Below are positions 39,139 through 47,404 of a DNA stretch of 64,000 nucleotides, piece by piece; the first letter of the stretch is position 1; every line of letters begins with the position of its first letter. The notes beneath the pieces are model-generated. The model saw only the letters and a list, made by a program, of their open reading frames with translations. It searched no databases and was not told the DNA's origin. Made by a program: the position numbers and the translations under genes. This DNA is from Roseateles sp. DAIF2. Lineage in GTDB: Bacteria > Pseudomonadota > Gammaproteobacteria > Burkholderiales > Burkholderiaceae_C. Where the stretch lies: the NCBI RefSeq assembly GCF_015624425.1, contig NZ_CP049919.1, positions 4,960,001 to 5,024,000 on the forward strand, read 5' to 3'.

Positions 39139-39153
39139 TTGCATGCTTGCATG
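39139..39153. promoter_or_regulatory. Tandem TTGCATG repeat in the regulator-kinase gap
   Basis: TTGCATG occurs at 39139-39145 and again at 39147-39153, an 8-bp spacing between the divergent response regulator and kinase genes. OmpR-family proteins usually bind direct repeats of about 10-11 bp period, so the fit is not perfect. It remains a candidate autoregulatory site. Confidence 0.35.
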
Positions 39154-39227
39154 TGCCGGGCCGCGCCGGACACAGTGGCATACAAAGCGGCAGCCCGCCG
39201 CCGCGGCGCAGGCCCTATAAACGCGCC

Positions 39228-40592
39228 ATGTCCAGCCTCGCCCCCTTTGCAACCGCCATCCCCCTGCCGCGCCGGCTGGTGCCGCGCAGCCTGTTCGCGC
39301 GGGTCACCCTGCTGATCGTCGTCGGCCTGGCGATCGCGCAGGGCCTGACCTTCGCGGCGATCCAGTACGAGCGCGGCCAGGCGTTGCGCCAGCTGATGAT
39401 GGCCGGCATCGAGCGCGACATCGCCAGCTCGGTCGCCCTGCTCGACCGCCTGCCCGCCGCCGAACGCGGCGCCTGGCTGGCCCGGCTGGAGCGGCGCAAC
39501 TACCGCTTCGAGCTCGGCGCCCGCGCCGCCGGCTCGACCGACATCGAGGCGGCGGCGCTGCCCTTCGTGCGCGCCATCGCCGAGGCGGTCCAGCCCTTCG
39601 AGGTGCTGCGCAGCACCCAGCCGCCGGGCAGCGCGGACCGGCTGCAGATCGAGCTGCGGCTGAGCGATGCCAGCCCGCTGCTGGTGCATGCGCGGCGGGT
39701 CGGCATGCCGCTGCCGGGCTGGGTGCCCTGGCTGCTGCTGACGCAGCTGCTGGTGCTGGCCGCCTGCGCCTGGATCGCGGTGCGCATCGTGACGCGCCCG
39801 CTGGCCCAGTTGGCCGCCGCGGCCGATGGCCTGGGGCCGGACCTGAAGGCCCGCGCGCTCGCCGAGGACGGCCCGACCGAGGTGGCCGACGCCGCGCGCG
39901 CCTTCAACGCGATGCAACGCCGCATCGCCAGCTATATGGACGAGCGGGTCGAGATCCTGGCCGCGATCTCGCACGACCTGCAGACGCCGATCACCCGCAT
40001 GCGCCTGCGCACCGAGCTGATGGAGCCGGGCGAGGAGCGCCGCAAGCTGGGCCAGGACCTGGACGCGATGCAGGCCCTGGTGCGCGAAGGCGTCACCTAT
40101 GCCCGCACTCTGCATGGCGCCGCCGAGCCGCCCTGCCCCACCGATCTCGACGCGCTGCTGGAAAGCATCGTGGCCGACTACGAGGACGCGGGCCAGCCGG
40201 TGCGGCTCGACGGCCGCGCCGGCCGCCCCCTGGTGACGCGGCCGCAGGCGCTGCGCCGCATCCTGGCCAACCTGCTGGACAACGCGCTGAAATTCGGCGG
40301 CGACGGCGAGGTGGCGATGCTGGTGCGGCCGGACGCGGCCGGCCATCTGGTGCTGGCGGTGCTGGACCGCGGGCCGGGCATCCCGGCCGATCAGCTGGAG
40401 GCCGTGCTCAAGCCCTTCTACCGCCTGGAGGGCTCGCGCAACCGCGGCACCGGCGGCACCGGCCTGGGCCTGGCGATCGCGCAGCAGCTGGCGGTGGCGA
40501 TGGGCGCGCGGCTGGAACTGCGCCCCCGCGAGGGCGGCGGCCTGGAGGCGCGCCTGACCCTGGCGGTCGGTGGCGCCCCGCCCGAGGGCTGA
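39228..40592 (+). CDS. Sensor histidine kinase
   Basis: A 454-residue membrane kinase. Two membrane segments (about 22-45 and 165-190) bracket a periplasmic domain of about 120 residues, followed by HAMP, HisKA (His in AAISHDLQTPITRMR) and HATPase (N-box ILANLLDNALKFG, G1 DRGPGIP, G2 GGTGLGLAIAQQL). EnvZ-like kinases share the HDLxTPxTR box. It is probably the partner of the divergent regulator at 38326. The DipZ-like gene starts 70 bp downstream, so thiol stress is a possible but unproven signal. Confidence 0.9.
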   Translation: MSSLAPFATAIPLPRRLVPRSLFARVTLLIVVGLAIAQGLTFAAIQYERGQALRQLMMAGIERDIASSVALLDRLPAAERGAWLARLERRNYRFELGARAAGSTDIEAAALPFVRAIAEAVQPFEVLRSTQPPGSADRLQIELRLSDASPLLVHARRVGMPLPGWVPWLLLTQLLVLAACAWIAVRIVTRPLAQLAAAADGLGPDLKARALAEDGPTEVADAARAFNAMQRRIASYMDERVEILAAISHDLQTPITRMRLRTELMEPGEERRKLGQDLDAMQALVREGVTYARTLHGAAEPPCPTDLDALLESIVADYEDAGQPVRLDGRAGRPLVTRPQALRRILANLLDNALKFGGDGEVAMLVRPDAAGHLVLAVLDRGPGIPADQLEAVLKPFYRLEGSRNRGTGGTGLGLAIAQQLAVAMGARLELRPREGGGLEARLTLAVGGAPPEG

Positions 40593-40662
40593 GCACCCGC
40601 CTTCTCCCCCATCGCTCCCATCCGATCACCATCGCGGCCGCGCCGCGAGGACACCACGCGCC

Positions 40663-42390
40663 ATGCCCACCCTGCTGCTCCTCGCCTATCTGGGCGGCCT
40701 GCTGACCCTCATGAGCCCCTGCATCCTGCCGGTGCTGCCCTTCGTTTTCGCCCGGGCCGGCCGGCCCTTCCGCGCGCATGGCCTGCCGCTGCTGGCCGGC
40801 ATGGTGCTGGCCTTCGGCGCCGCGGCCTCGCTGGCCGCCCTGGGCGGGAGCTGGGTCGCCTCGCTGCATCAGGGCGGGCGCCAGCTCGCGCTGGGCCTGC
40901 TGGCGCTGTTCGGGCTCGCCCTGCTGTGGCCGCGCCTGGCCAGCTGGCTTGGCCAACCCTTCGCGGCCCTGGGCGCGCGGCTCGAGGCCGCGGCCAACGC
41001 AGCGCCGCTGCTGCTGGGCCTGGCCACCGGCCTGCTGTGGGCGCCCTGCGCGGGGCCCATCCTCGGCCTGCTGCTGGGCGGCGCCGCGCTGCAGGGCGCG
41101 AGCCTCGGCAGCGCGCTGCCGTTCCTGGCCTATGCCGCCGGCGCGGCCAGTGCGCTGGCGCTCGCCCGGCTGCTGGGCGGCCGGCTCTCCGCCCGGCTGA
41201 CGCGGGCCTCGCTGCGCGCCTCCGAGGTGCTGCGCCGCACCAGCGGCCTGGCGGTGCTGGCCGGCGTGGCGGCGATCGCCGCGGGGCTGGACACCGGAGT
41301 GCTGGCGCGCCTCTCGCTTGGGAGCGGCGGCAGCGCCGTCGCGCTCGAGCAGGCGCTGCTGGACCGGCTGACGCCGAGCAGACTGGACGAACCCGCCGGC
41401 CTCGTCGCGATGCGCAACGCGGACAACGCCACCGCGCCGCTGGCCGCGCTGGCCGGCGCGAGCGGCTGGCTCAACAGCCCGCCGCTGGGCCCGCAGCAGC
41501 TGCGTGGCAAGGTGGTGCTGGTGGACTTCTGGACCTATTCCTGCATCAACTGCCTGCGCACCCTGCCCCATCTGCGCGCCTGGGCCGAGAAGTACCGCGA
41601 GGCCGGCCTGCTGGTGCTGGGCGTGCACACGCCCGAGTTCGCCTTCGAGCAGCGCGAGGCGAATGTGGCGCGCGCGGTGCGGGACCTGGGCATCGACTTC
41701 CCGGTCGCGCTGGACAACAACTACGCGATCTGGCGCGCCTTCGGGAACCGCTACTGGCCGGCGTTCTACTTTGTCGACGCGCAGGGCCGCATCCGCCACC
41801 ATCAGTTCGGCGAGGGCGGCTACGAGGCCGCCGAGCGCATGCTCCAGCAGCTGCTGGCCGAGGCCGGCCGGGCCGCGCCGGCGGGGCTGGTGCGGCCGCA
41901 GGGCCAGGGCACCCAGGCAGCGGCCGGCGCCGGCCCCGCGCTGTCCGGCGAGGTCTATCTGGGCCATGCGCGCGCCGCGGGCGGCTTCGCCACGCCCGGC
42001 GGGCTGTGGCCGGACCAGGACCGGCCCTACCCGGCCGCACCGGCCCTGCGCCTGCACCAATGGGCGCTGAGCGGCGGACCCTGGCGGGTGGAGGCCGAGC
42101 GCGCGCTGCTGCGCGGCCCGAACGGGCGTATCGCGCTGCGCTTTCATGCGCGCGACCTGCACCTGGTGCTGGGCCCGGGCGAGGACGGCCGGCCGCTGCG
42201 CTTTCGGGTGCGGCTGGACGGCCGCCCGCCGGGCCCGGACCATGGCAGCGACATCGACGCCCAGGGCCTGGGTCGGGCCGATGCGCAGCGCCTGTACCAG
42301 CTGGTGCGCCAGGGCAACAGCCGCGAGCGCCTGTTCGAGATCGAATTTCTGGATCCTGGCGCCCAGGTCTATGCCTTCACCTTCGGCTGA
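40663..42390 (+). CDS. DipZ-like CcdA/thioredoxin fusion protein
   Basis: A 575-residue membrane thiol protein. The N-terminal CcdA/DsbD-type part (about 1-210) keeps the paired membrane cysteines Cys20 (MSPCILPVLP) and Cys129 (WAPCAGP). A periplasmic thioredoxin-like domain (about 265-410) has Cys294-Ile-Asn-Cys297 in FWTYSCINCLRT, and a C-terminal beta domain (about 430-575) follows as in mycobacterial DipZ. It should pass electrons from the cytoplasm to periplasmic disulfides. It lies next to the methionine sulfoxide reductase pair msrPQ, another periplasmic repair system. A structured repeat begins at its stop codon. Confidence 0.85.
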   Translation: MPTLLLLAYLGGLLTLMSPCILPVLPFVFARAGRPFRAHGLPLLAGMVLAFGAAASLAALGGSWVASLHQGGRQLALGLLALFGLALLWPRLASWLGQPFAALGARLEAAANAAPLLLGLATGLLWAPCAGPILGLLLGGAALQGASLGSALPFLAYAAGAASALALARLLGGRLSARLTRASLRASEVLRRTSGLAVLAGVAAIAAGLDTGVLARLSLGSGGSAVALEQALLDRLTPSRLDEPAGLVAMRNADNATAPLAALAGASGWLNSPPLGPQQLRGKVVLVDFWTYSCINCLRTLPHLRAWAEKYREAGLLVLGVHTPEFAFEQREANVARAVRDLGIDFPVALDNNYAIWRAFGNRYWPAFYFVDAQGRIRHHQFGEGGYEAAERMLQQLLAEAGRAAPAGLVRPQGQGTQAAAGAGPALSGEVYLGHARAAGGFATPGGLWPDQDRPYPAAPALRLHQWALSGGPWRVEAERALLRGPNGRIALRFHARDLHLVLGPGEDGRPLRFRVRLDGRPPGPDHGSDIDAQGLGRADAQRLYQLVRQGNSRERLFEIEFLDPGAQVYAFTFG

Positions 42391-42520
42391 GAGTTTTTCT
42401 ACTGCGCCACCACCATGCGTCATTGGCCGGTGCTCGGAATCCTCACATACAGGGAGTACGTTCCGGTTCCTGCGCGCCGTCCGCCTAGCCTGACGGCGGC
42501 TCGCGACGAAAAACTCTCAG
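42387..42520 (+). repeat. Structured intergenic repeat, copy B (after the DipZ-like gene)
   Basis: The 110-nt core (42399-42508) is homologous to 23717-23826. It is bounded by a perfect 13-bp inverted repeat, CTGAGAGTTTTTC (42387-42399) and GAAAAACTCTCAG (42508-42520); the left arm contains the stop codon of the DipZ-like gene. The inner hairpin is ACATAC-AGGGA-GTACGT, with paired changes relative to copy A at two stem positions and one unpaired position. The flanking arms share no sequence with those of copy A, yet both are self-complementary. Confidence 0.8.
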
Positions 42521-42653
42521 CCTCTAGGCCGCGCCCGGAACCCGGGTCCACCCAAGGATTCGGCCGCAGACGTAAGCTTTGAGCCCCGGCCGCGACTGAC
42601 AAGAAAAGATCCCTTCCGCTTCCTCCCCCCAACCTCCCGCACGAGTCCCTGCC

Positions 42654-43604
42654 ATGTTCCTCCACCCCGACCGCTACGGACGCATCGCGTCCTCCGAGAT
42701 CACCCCGCGCGCCCTCTACGAGGGCCGACGCGACTGGCTGAAACTAATGGCCGGCGGCGCGCTGGCCGGCCTGGGCCTGGAGTCGGCACGGGCCGCCCTG
42801 CCCAGCGTCAAGAGCGCGCTGCCTGGCGCGCTGACGATGGAAAAACCCACCGCGCGCCAGGACGCCACCAGCTACAACAACTTCTACGAATTCGGCACCG
42901 ACAAGGCCGACCCGGCCCAGCGCGCCCACACGCTGAAGACCCGTCCCTGGACGGTGGCGATCGAGGGCGAGGTGGCCAAGCCCGGCGTCTATGACCTCGA
43001 TGCGCTGCTGAAGCTGGCACCGATGGAGGAACGCATCTACCGGCTGCGCTGCGTCGAGGGCTGGTCGATGGTGATCCCCTGGATCGGCTATTCGCTGGCC
43101 GAGCTGATCAAGAAGGTGGAGCCGACGTCGAAGGCCAAGTTCGTCGAGTTCACCACGCTGGCCGACAAGGCGCAGATGCCGGGCCTGCGCTCCGGCGTGC
43201 TGGCCTGGCCCTATGTCGAGGGCCTGCGCCTGGACGAGGCGATGCACCCGCTGACCCTGCTGGGCTTCGGCATGTATGGCGATGTGCTGCCGAACCAGAA
43301 CGGCGCGCCGGTGCGCCTGGTCGTGCCCTGGAAATACGGCTTCAAGTCGGCCAAGTCCATCGTCAAGATCCGCTTCGTCGAGAAGCAACCGACCTCCAGC
43401 TGGACCAAGGCCGCGCAGCAGGAATACGGCTTCTACTCGAACGTGAACCCCAGGGTCGACCACCCGCGCTGGAGCCAGGCCTCCGAGCGCCGCATCGGCG
43501 AGGACGGCCTGTTCGCGAAGAAGCGTCCCACGCTGATGTTCAATGGCTACGAGGCCCAGGTCGGCCAGCTCTACACCGGCATGGACCTGAAAGCGAACTA
43601 CTGA
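42654..43604 (+). CDS. msrP: Methionine sulfoxide reductase catalytic subunit MsrP
   Basis: A 316-residue periplasmic molybdoenzyme (formerly YedY). A Tat leader is present (Arg25-Arg26 in [19 protein letters not shown]). The molybdenum ligand is Cys133 in [10 protein letters not shown], and the rest follows the family to [15 protein letters not shown]. It reduces oxidised methionines in periplasmic proteins using electrons from quinol through MsrQ. The msrQ GTG is one base after its stop. In E. coli this pair is controlled by a two-component system (HprSR); here an OmpR-type pair lies convergent just downstream. Confidence 0.95.
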   Translation: MFLHPDRYGRIASSEITPRALYEGRRDWLKLMAGGALAGLGLESARAALPSVKSALPGALTMEKPTARQDATSYNNFYEFGTDKADPAQRAHTLKTRPWTVAIEGEVAKPGVYDLDALLKLAPMEERIYRLRCVEGWSMVIPWIGYSLAELIKKVEPTSKAKFVEFTTLADKAQMPGLRSGVLAWPYVEGLRLDEAMHPLTLLGFGMYGDVLPNQNGAPVRLVVPWKYGFKSAKSIVKIRFVEKQPTSSWTKAAQQEYGFYSNVNPRVDHPRWSQASERRIGEDGLFAKKRPTLMFNGYEAQVGQLYTGMDLKANY

Positions 43605-43605
43605 G

Positions 43606-44313
43606 GTGGCACCGCCGACACGCTCCTCCTGGCTGCTGCATCCGGCCGCCAAGGTCCTGCTCTTCGTCGCCTGCCTGCTGCCCTTCGCGCAGTTGCTGTG
43701 GGGCGCGGTGGCCGACACCCTGGGCGCGAACCCGGCCGAGGCGCTGATCCGCGGCCTGGGCGACTGGGCGCTGCGCTTCCTGTGCCTGACCCTGGCGGTG
43801 ACGCCGGCGCGGCTGCTGCTGAAGCGGCCGGCGCTGGCGCGCTTTCGGCGCATGCTGGGCCTCTATGCCTTCTTCTATGCCAGCCTGCATCTGCTGGCCT
43901 ATGGCTGGCTGGACCAGGGGCTGGACCCGACCGAGATCGCGCGCGACATCGCCAAGCGCCCCTTCATTCTGATGGGCTTCACGGCCTGGGCCCTGATGCT
44001 GCCGCTGGCCGCGACCAGCTTCAACCGCGCGATCAAGGCGCTCGGTGCCCGGCGCTGGCAGACCCTGCACAAGGCGGTCTACGGCCTGGCCCTGGTCGCG
44101 CTGGCGCATTTCATCTGGATGCGGGCCGGCAAGAACGACTTTGCCGAGCCCGCCGTCTACGGCGCGATCCTGGCCCTGCTGCTGGGCTGGCGGGCCTGGC
44201 GCGCCCTCGTCAGGCCGCAACCAGCGGCAGATGCACCCGCACGCACAGGCCCGGCCCCCGGCGCCCCTCGGCCAGCTCGATCCGGCCGCGATGTTTCAGC
44301 GCCACCGACTTGA
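43606..44313 (+). CDS. msrQ: Haem-binding membrane subunit MsrQ
   Basis: A 235-residue membrane haem protein (formerly YedZ) with about six membrane segments and conserved His in ASLHLLAYG, QTLHKAVYG and ALAHFIWM. It passes electrons to MsrP. The start is GTG one base after the msrP stop. The last 35 residues are Pro/Ala-rich and run 104 bases into the 3' end of the convergent kinase gene. The kinase side is conserved there, so the MsrQ tail is probably extra sequence gained by loss of an earlier stop. Confidence 0.93.
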   Translation: MAPPTRSSWLLHPAAKVLLFVACLLPFAQLLWGAVADTLGANPAEALIRGLGDWALRFLCLTLAVTPARLLLKRPALARFRRMLGLYAFFYASLHLLAYGWLDQGLDPTEIARDIAKRPFILMGFTAWALMLPLAATSFNRAIKALGARRWQTLHKAVYGLALVALAHFIWMRAGKNDFAEPAVYGAILALLLGWRAWRALVRPQPAADAPARTGPAPGAPRPARSGRDVSAPPT

Positions 44314-45553
44314 CGATGGCCAGGCCCAGGCCCGAGCCGCTCTTGTTCTGATCGGGCACGCGGAAGAAGCGGTCGAACACCCGGTCGCGCCAGGCCGCCT
44401 CGATGCCCGGGCCCTCGTCCCAGACCTCCAGCCGCGCGAAGCGGCCGACGCGCGACAGCACGACACTGACGACGCCTCCCGGTGGGCTGTACTTGATCGC
44501 GTTGTCCACCAGGTTGTCGATCAGCGATTCCAGGCTCTCGAGCTCACCCTGCACCGACAGGCCCGGCGTGCAGTCCAGCTCCAGCTCCACGCCGTTGCTG
44601 CGCGCCAGCCCCTCCAGCCGCGCCAGCCGGTCCTGCAGCAGCGAGTCCAGCGCCAGTGCTGCCATCGGCGTGCCGTCCTGCGCCGCGTCGCTGCGCATCA
44701 GGCGCAGCAGCTGGCCGACCAGGCGGGTCGCGCGCTCGTTGCTGCGCAGCAGGTTGTCCATCAGCTCGCGCTGCCCGCTCTGCTCGCGCAGGGCCTCGAC
44801 ATTGATGCGCATCGCCGCCAGCGGCGTGCGCAGCTCATGGGCGGCATCGGCGATCAGGTTGCGCTCGCGCTGCGTGCCGGCGCGCAGCCGCGCCAGCAGC
44901 CGGTTCAGCGCCTGCACCAGCGGGCGCAGCTCCTGATGCCGCGGCGCGCCCCGCAGCGGCTGCAGGTCGCGCGGACCGCGCGCGGCGATGTCGGCGCTGA
45001 GCTTGGCCCAGGGTCGCAGCGCCACCCGCACCGACCACCAGGCCGGCAGGATCAGAAAGGGCAGGCTGATCACCAGCGGCACGATGAAGTAGCCGCGCGA
45101 GTTGACGGTCAGCGCCATCTGCTGGAAGCCCGGGATCACCATGGTCAGCAGCAGCTCGCCATCCTCGCTGGCGACGGTGCGGGCCAGCCAGCTCAGGCCG
45201 TCGACGTTCAGGTACTCGGCCTCACCGATCTGGCTGTTGTGCATCACCGGCGCGCCGTTGGGCGAGCGGTAGAGCAGATGGTCGCCATGCCACAGCAGCA
45301 GGGTGGGCGAGAAGGCGGTGTCGTCGGCGTCGGTGCCGTAGCCGGCGCGGATCGCCCGGTCCATCGCGCGCAGGCTGTGCTGCAGCCGCTCGGGATGGTC
45401 GACCAGGTCCTGGGCCACGGTCAGCACCGACTCGTAGATCGGCTCGCTGTCCAGCACGCCATTGCCCTTGTGCGCCTCCCAAAGCACCAGGGTCAGGGCC
45501 AGCACCCACAGCAGAGTCAGGACCGCCATCTGCGCCAGCAGCAGCCGGCGCAT
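44210..45553 (-). CDS. QseC-type sensor histidine kinase
   Basis: A 447-residue kinase with two membrane segments (about 1-22 and 135-160), a periplasmic domain of about 110 residues, HAMP, HisKA (His in ADAAHELRTPLAAMR) and HATPase (N-box LIDNLVDNAIKYS, G1 DEGPGIE, G2 GSGLGLAIVKSV). The layout resembles QseC/PmrB kinases. The ATG at 45553 lies 47 bp after the regulator stop; QseC proteins often begin 10-20 residues earlier, where only CTG codons are in frame. Its 3' end overlaps msrQ by 104 bases. Confidence 0.9.
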   Translation of the reverse strand: MRRLLLAQMAVLTLLWVLALTLVLWEAHKGNGVLDSEPIYESVLTVAQDLVDHPERLQHSLRAMDRAIRAGYGTDADDTAFSPTLLLWHGDHLLYRSPNGAPVMHNSQIGEAEYLNVDGLSWLARTVASEDGELLLTMVIPGFQQMALTVNSRGYFIVPLVISLPFLILPAWWSVRVALRPWAKLSADIAARGPRDLQPLRGAPRHQELRPLVQALNRLLARLRAGTQRERNLIADAAHELRTPLAAMRINVEALREQSGQRELMDNLLRSNERATRLVGQLLRLMRSDAAQDGTPMAALALDSLLQDRLARLEGLARSNGVELELDCTPGLSVQGELESLESLIDNLVDNAIKYSPPGGVVSVVLSRVGRFARLEVWDEGPGIEAAWRDRVFDRFFRVPDQNKSGSGLGLAIVKSVALKHRGRIELAEGRRGPGLCVRVHLPLVAA

Positions 45554-45600
45554 CAGCGAGGGCTGGCTCAGCCGCAGCCAGGCGCGCCGCAGATGGCGCC

Positions 45601-46275
45601 TCAGAACGCCCCCTGGGTGTTGGCGTCGATCACATAGCCGACGCCGCGCACCGTGCGGATATAGCCGGGGCCGATCTTGCGGCGCAGGTTGGAGATATGC
45701 ACGTCCAGCGCATTGCTCTCGTTGGCCGCGCCGCCCGGCAGCACCTGCTCCTCCAGCACCTGGCGGGTCAGCACCCGGCCCATGCGCTTGAGCAGCAGGG
45801 CCAGCAGGTCGAACTCGCAGCGCGACAGCCGCACCGGCTCGCCATGCAGGCCGACGCGGCGCGTCGGCTCGTGCAGCGACAGGCCGCGCACCTGCAGGCC
45901 CTCCTCGGTCAGCAGGCCGCTGCGGCGCGCCAGCGCGCGCACGCGCGACAGCAGCTCGGCCAGCGCGAAGGGCTTGACCAGGTAGTCGTCCGCGCCCTCG
46001 TCCAGGCCGCTGAGCCGGTCCTGCAGCGCGTCGCGCGCGCTCAGGATGATCACGGCCAGCGGATGCGGCCGCTTGCGCAGCCGGCGCAGCAGCGCCAGGC
46101 CGTCGCCGTCGGGCAAGCCCAGGTCCAGCAGCACCATGTCCAACGCCTCGTCCTCGATCGCAAGCAGCGCGTCGGTCAGACGCCGCACCCACACCACATT
46201 GACCCCCTGGTCGCCCAGGGCGATGCGCACCCCGTTGCCCAGGTCCAGGTCGTCTTCAACCAATAGCAGTTTCAT
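45601..46275 (-). CDS. QseB-type response regulator
   Basis: A 224-residue OmpR-family regulator with acceptor Asp in MVLLDLGLPDGDG, Lys in DYLVKPFALAEL and a winged helix with LSRCEFDLLALLLKRMG, ALDVHISNLRRKIG and IRTVRGVGYVI. The ATG at 46275 is fixed by GGGGAGG directly upstream. It is co-transcribed with the kinase gene and divergent from mipA, a pairing seen in other proteobacteria in which the system controls the outer-membrane protein. Confidence 0.92.
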   Translation of the reverse strand: MKLLLVEDDLDLGNGVRIALGDQGVNVVWVRRLTDALLAIEDEALDMVLLDLGLPDGDGLALLRRLRKRPHPLAVIILSARDALQDRLSGLDEGADDYLVKPFALAELLSRVRALARRSGLLTEEGLQVRGLSLHEPTRRVGLHGEPVRLSRCEFDLLALLLKRMGRVLTRQVLEEQVLPGGAANESNALDVHISNLRRKIGPGYIRTVRGVGYVIDANTQGAF

Positions 46276-46346
46276 ATCCTCCCCGATGCCGGCACACATG
46301 CCCGGGATTTCCCTAGGCCGGCAGTATGAGATCGGTCACCACCCAT

Positions 46347-46385
46347 GTCATAGGTCATACCCCTGCCATTTAAGCCAATCTTCAT
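46347..46385. promoter_or_regulatory. Candidate QseB/PmrA-type binding sites upstream of mipA
   Basis: Two direct-repeat signals lie in the divergent gap: GTCATAG-GTCATAC (46347-46360, 7-bp period) and TTTAAG-N5-CTTCAT (46369-46385), which resembles the PmrA/QseB box (YTTAAK-N5-YTTAAK) in its first half. They are the likely place where the regulator acts on itself and on mipA. Confidence 0.4.
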
Positions 46386-46469
46386 GAATGACAAAGAAGG
46401 GCTTCAGCAGCGCCGCCCAGCATGCGAAGCCTCGGGATGCCGTCGCAGCCCGCTCTTTGCTCAACACCC

Positions 46470-47303
46470 ATGAAGAAGCTTCGTTCCCTGTCATCCGGCC
46501 TGAATCTCGTCGCCCTGGCCACCCTGGGCTCCCTGTCGCAGACCGCCATGGCCCAGCTCGGCCCCGGTGGATCCGCGGCCAAGGGGGATGAATCCACCTT
46601 CACCCTGGGCGCCGGCCTCGGCGTCGGCCCCCGTTTCATGGGCTCGAAGGAAAACCAGGTCGGCCCGATCCTGCTGGCCGATTACCAGCACCACAGCGGC
46701 TTCTTCGCCAGCACCATGCGCGGCCTGGGCTGGGGCTCGGACATTGGCAACTTCAAGTACAGCCTGGCCCTGCATGCCCGCGGCGACCGCGACGAGAAGG
46801 ACGGGAAGAGCGGCATCGGCGGCAACAAGGGCAGCAAGGAGCTGCGCGGCATGGGCAAGATCAAGTCCTCGGCCGTGGGCCTGCTGAACGTCGGCTACCA
46901 GGTGCATGACCGGGTCGGCCTGAGCGCCACCCTGGAGCTGCCGCTGACCAACCGCGACAACGGCCGCGCCCTGCACCTGGGCAGCAGCATCAAGCTGTTC
47001 GAGACCGACAAGGACAGCTTCTCGCTCGACGCCAGCGCCAGCTACGGCGACACCAAGTACCTGCGCACCTATTTCGGCGTCACCGCGGCCCAGTCGGCCG
47101 CTTCCGGCTACAAGCTCTACGCGCCCAAGTCCGGCTTCTACCAGGCCGATGTGAGCCTGGCCTGGCACCGCCAGATCGACAAGCGCTGGGGCATCATCGG
47201 CTCGATCGGCGCCACCCACCTGCTGGGCGACGCCGGCAAGAGCCCGCTGGCGCTGCGCAAGACCGCGCCGCAGGCCGGCGTGATCGTGACCTACAACTAC
47301 TGA
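46470..47303 (+). CDS. MipA/OmpV family outer-membrane protein
   Basis: A 277-residue outer-membrane barrel protein with signal peptide (cleavage near TAMA) and the MipA/OmpV start TFTLGAGLGVGPRFMGSKEN. Regularly alternating strands follow, and the end is aromatic (GVIVTYNY). Members scaffold murein enzymes or act as stress-induced outer-membrane proteins. The ATG is inferred from the signal peptide. It is divergent from the QseBC-type genes, so control by that system is likely. Confidence 0.85.
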   Translation: MKKLRSLSSGLNLVALATLGSLSQTAMAQLGPGGSAAKGDESTFTLGAGLGVGPRFMGSKENQVGPILLADYQHHSGFFASTMRGLGWGSDIGNFKYSLALHARGDRDEKDGKSGIGGNKGSKELRGMGKIKSSAVGLLNVGYQVHDRVGLSATLELPLTNRDNGRALHLGSSIKLFETDKDSFSLDASASYGDTKYLRTYFGVTAAQSAASGYKLYAPKSGFYQADVSLAWHRQIDKRWGIIGSIGATHLLGDAGKSPLALRKTAPQAGVIVTYNY

Positions 47304-47404
47304 GGTCACGCTTTCGGGGCGCAATTCCGGGCAAAACGCTCGGCCACGGGCGGTTTGGGATAATCGCGGGTTCGCCCCGCATTCCCACCTCCTTGCGCCC
47401 CACC

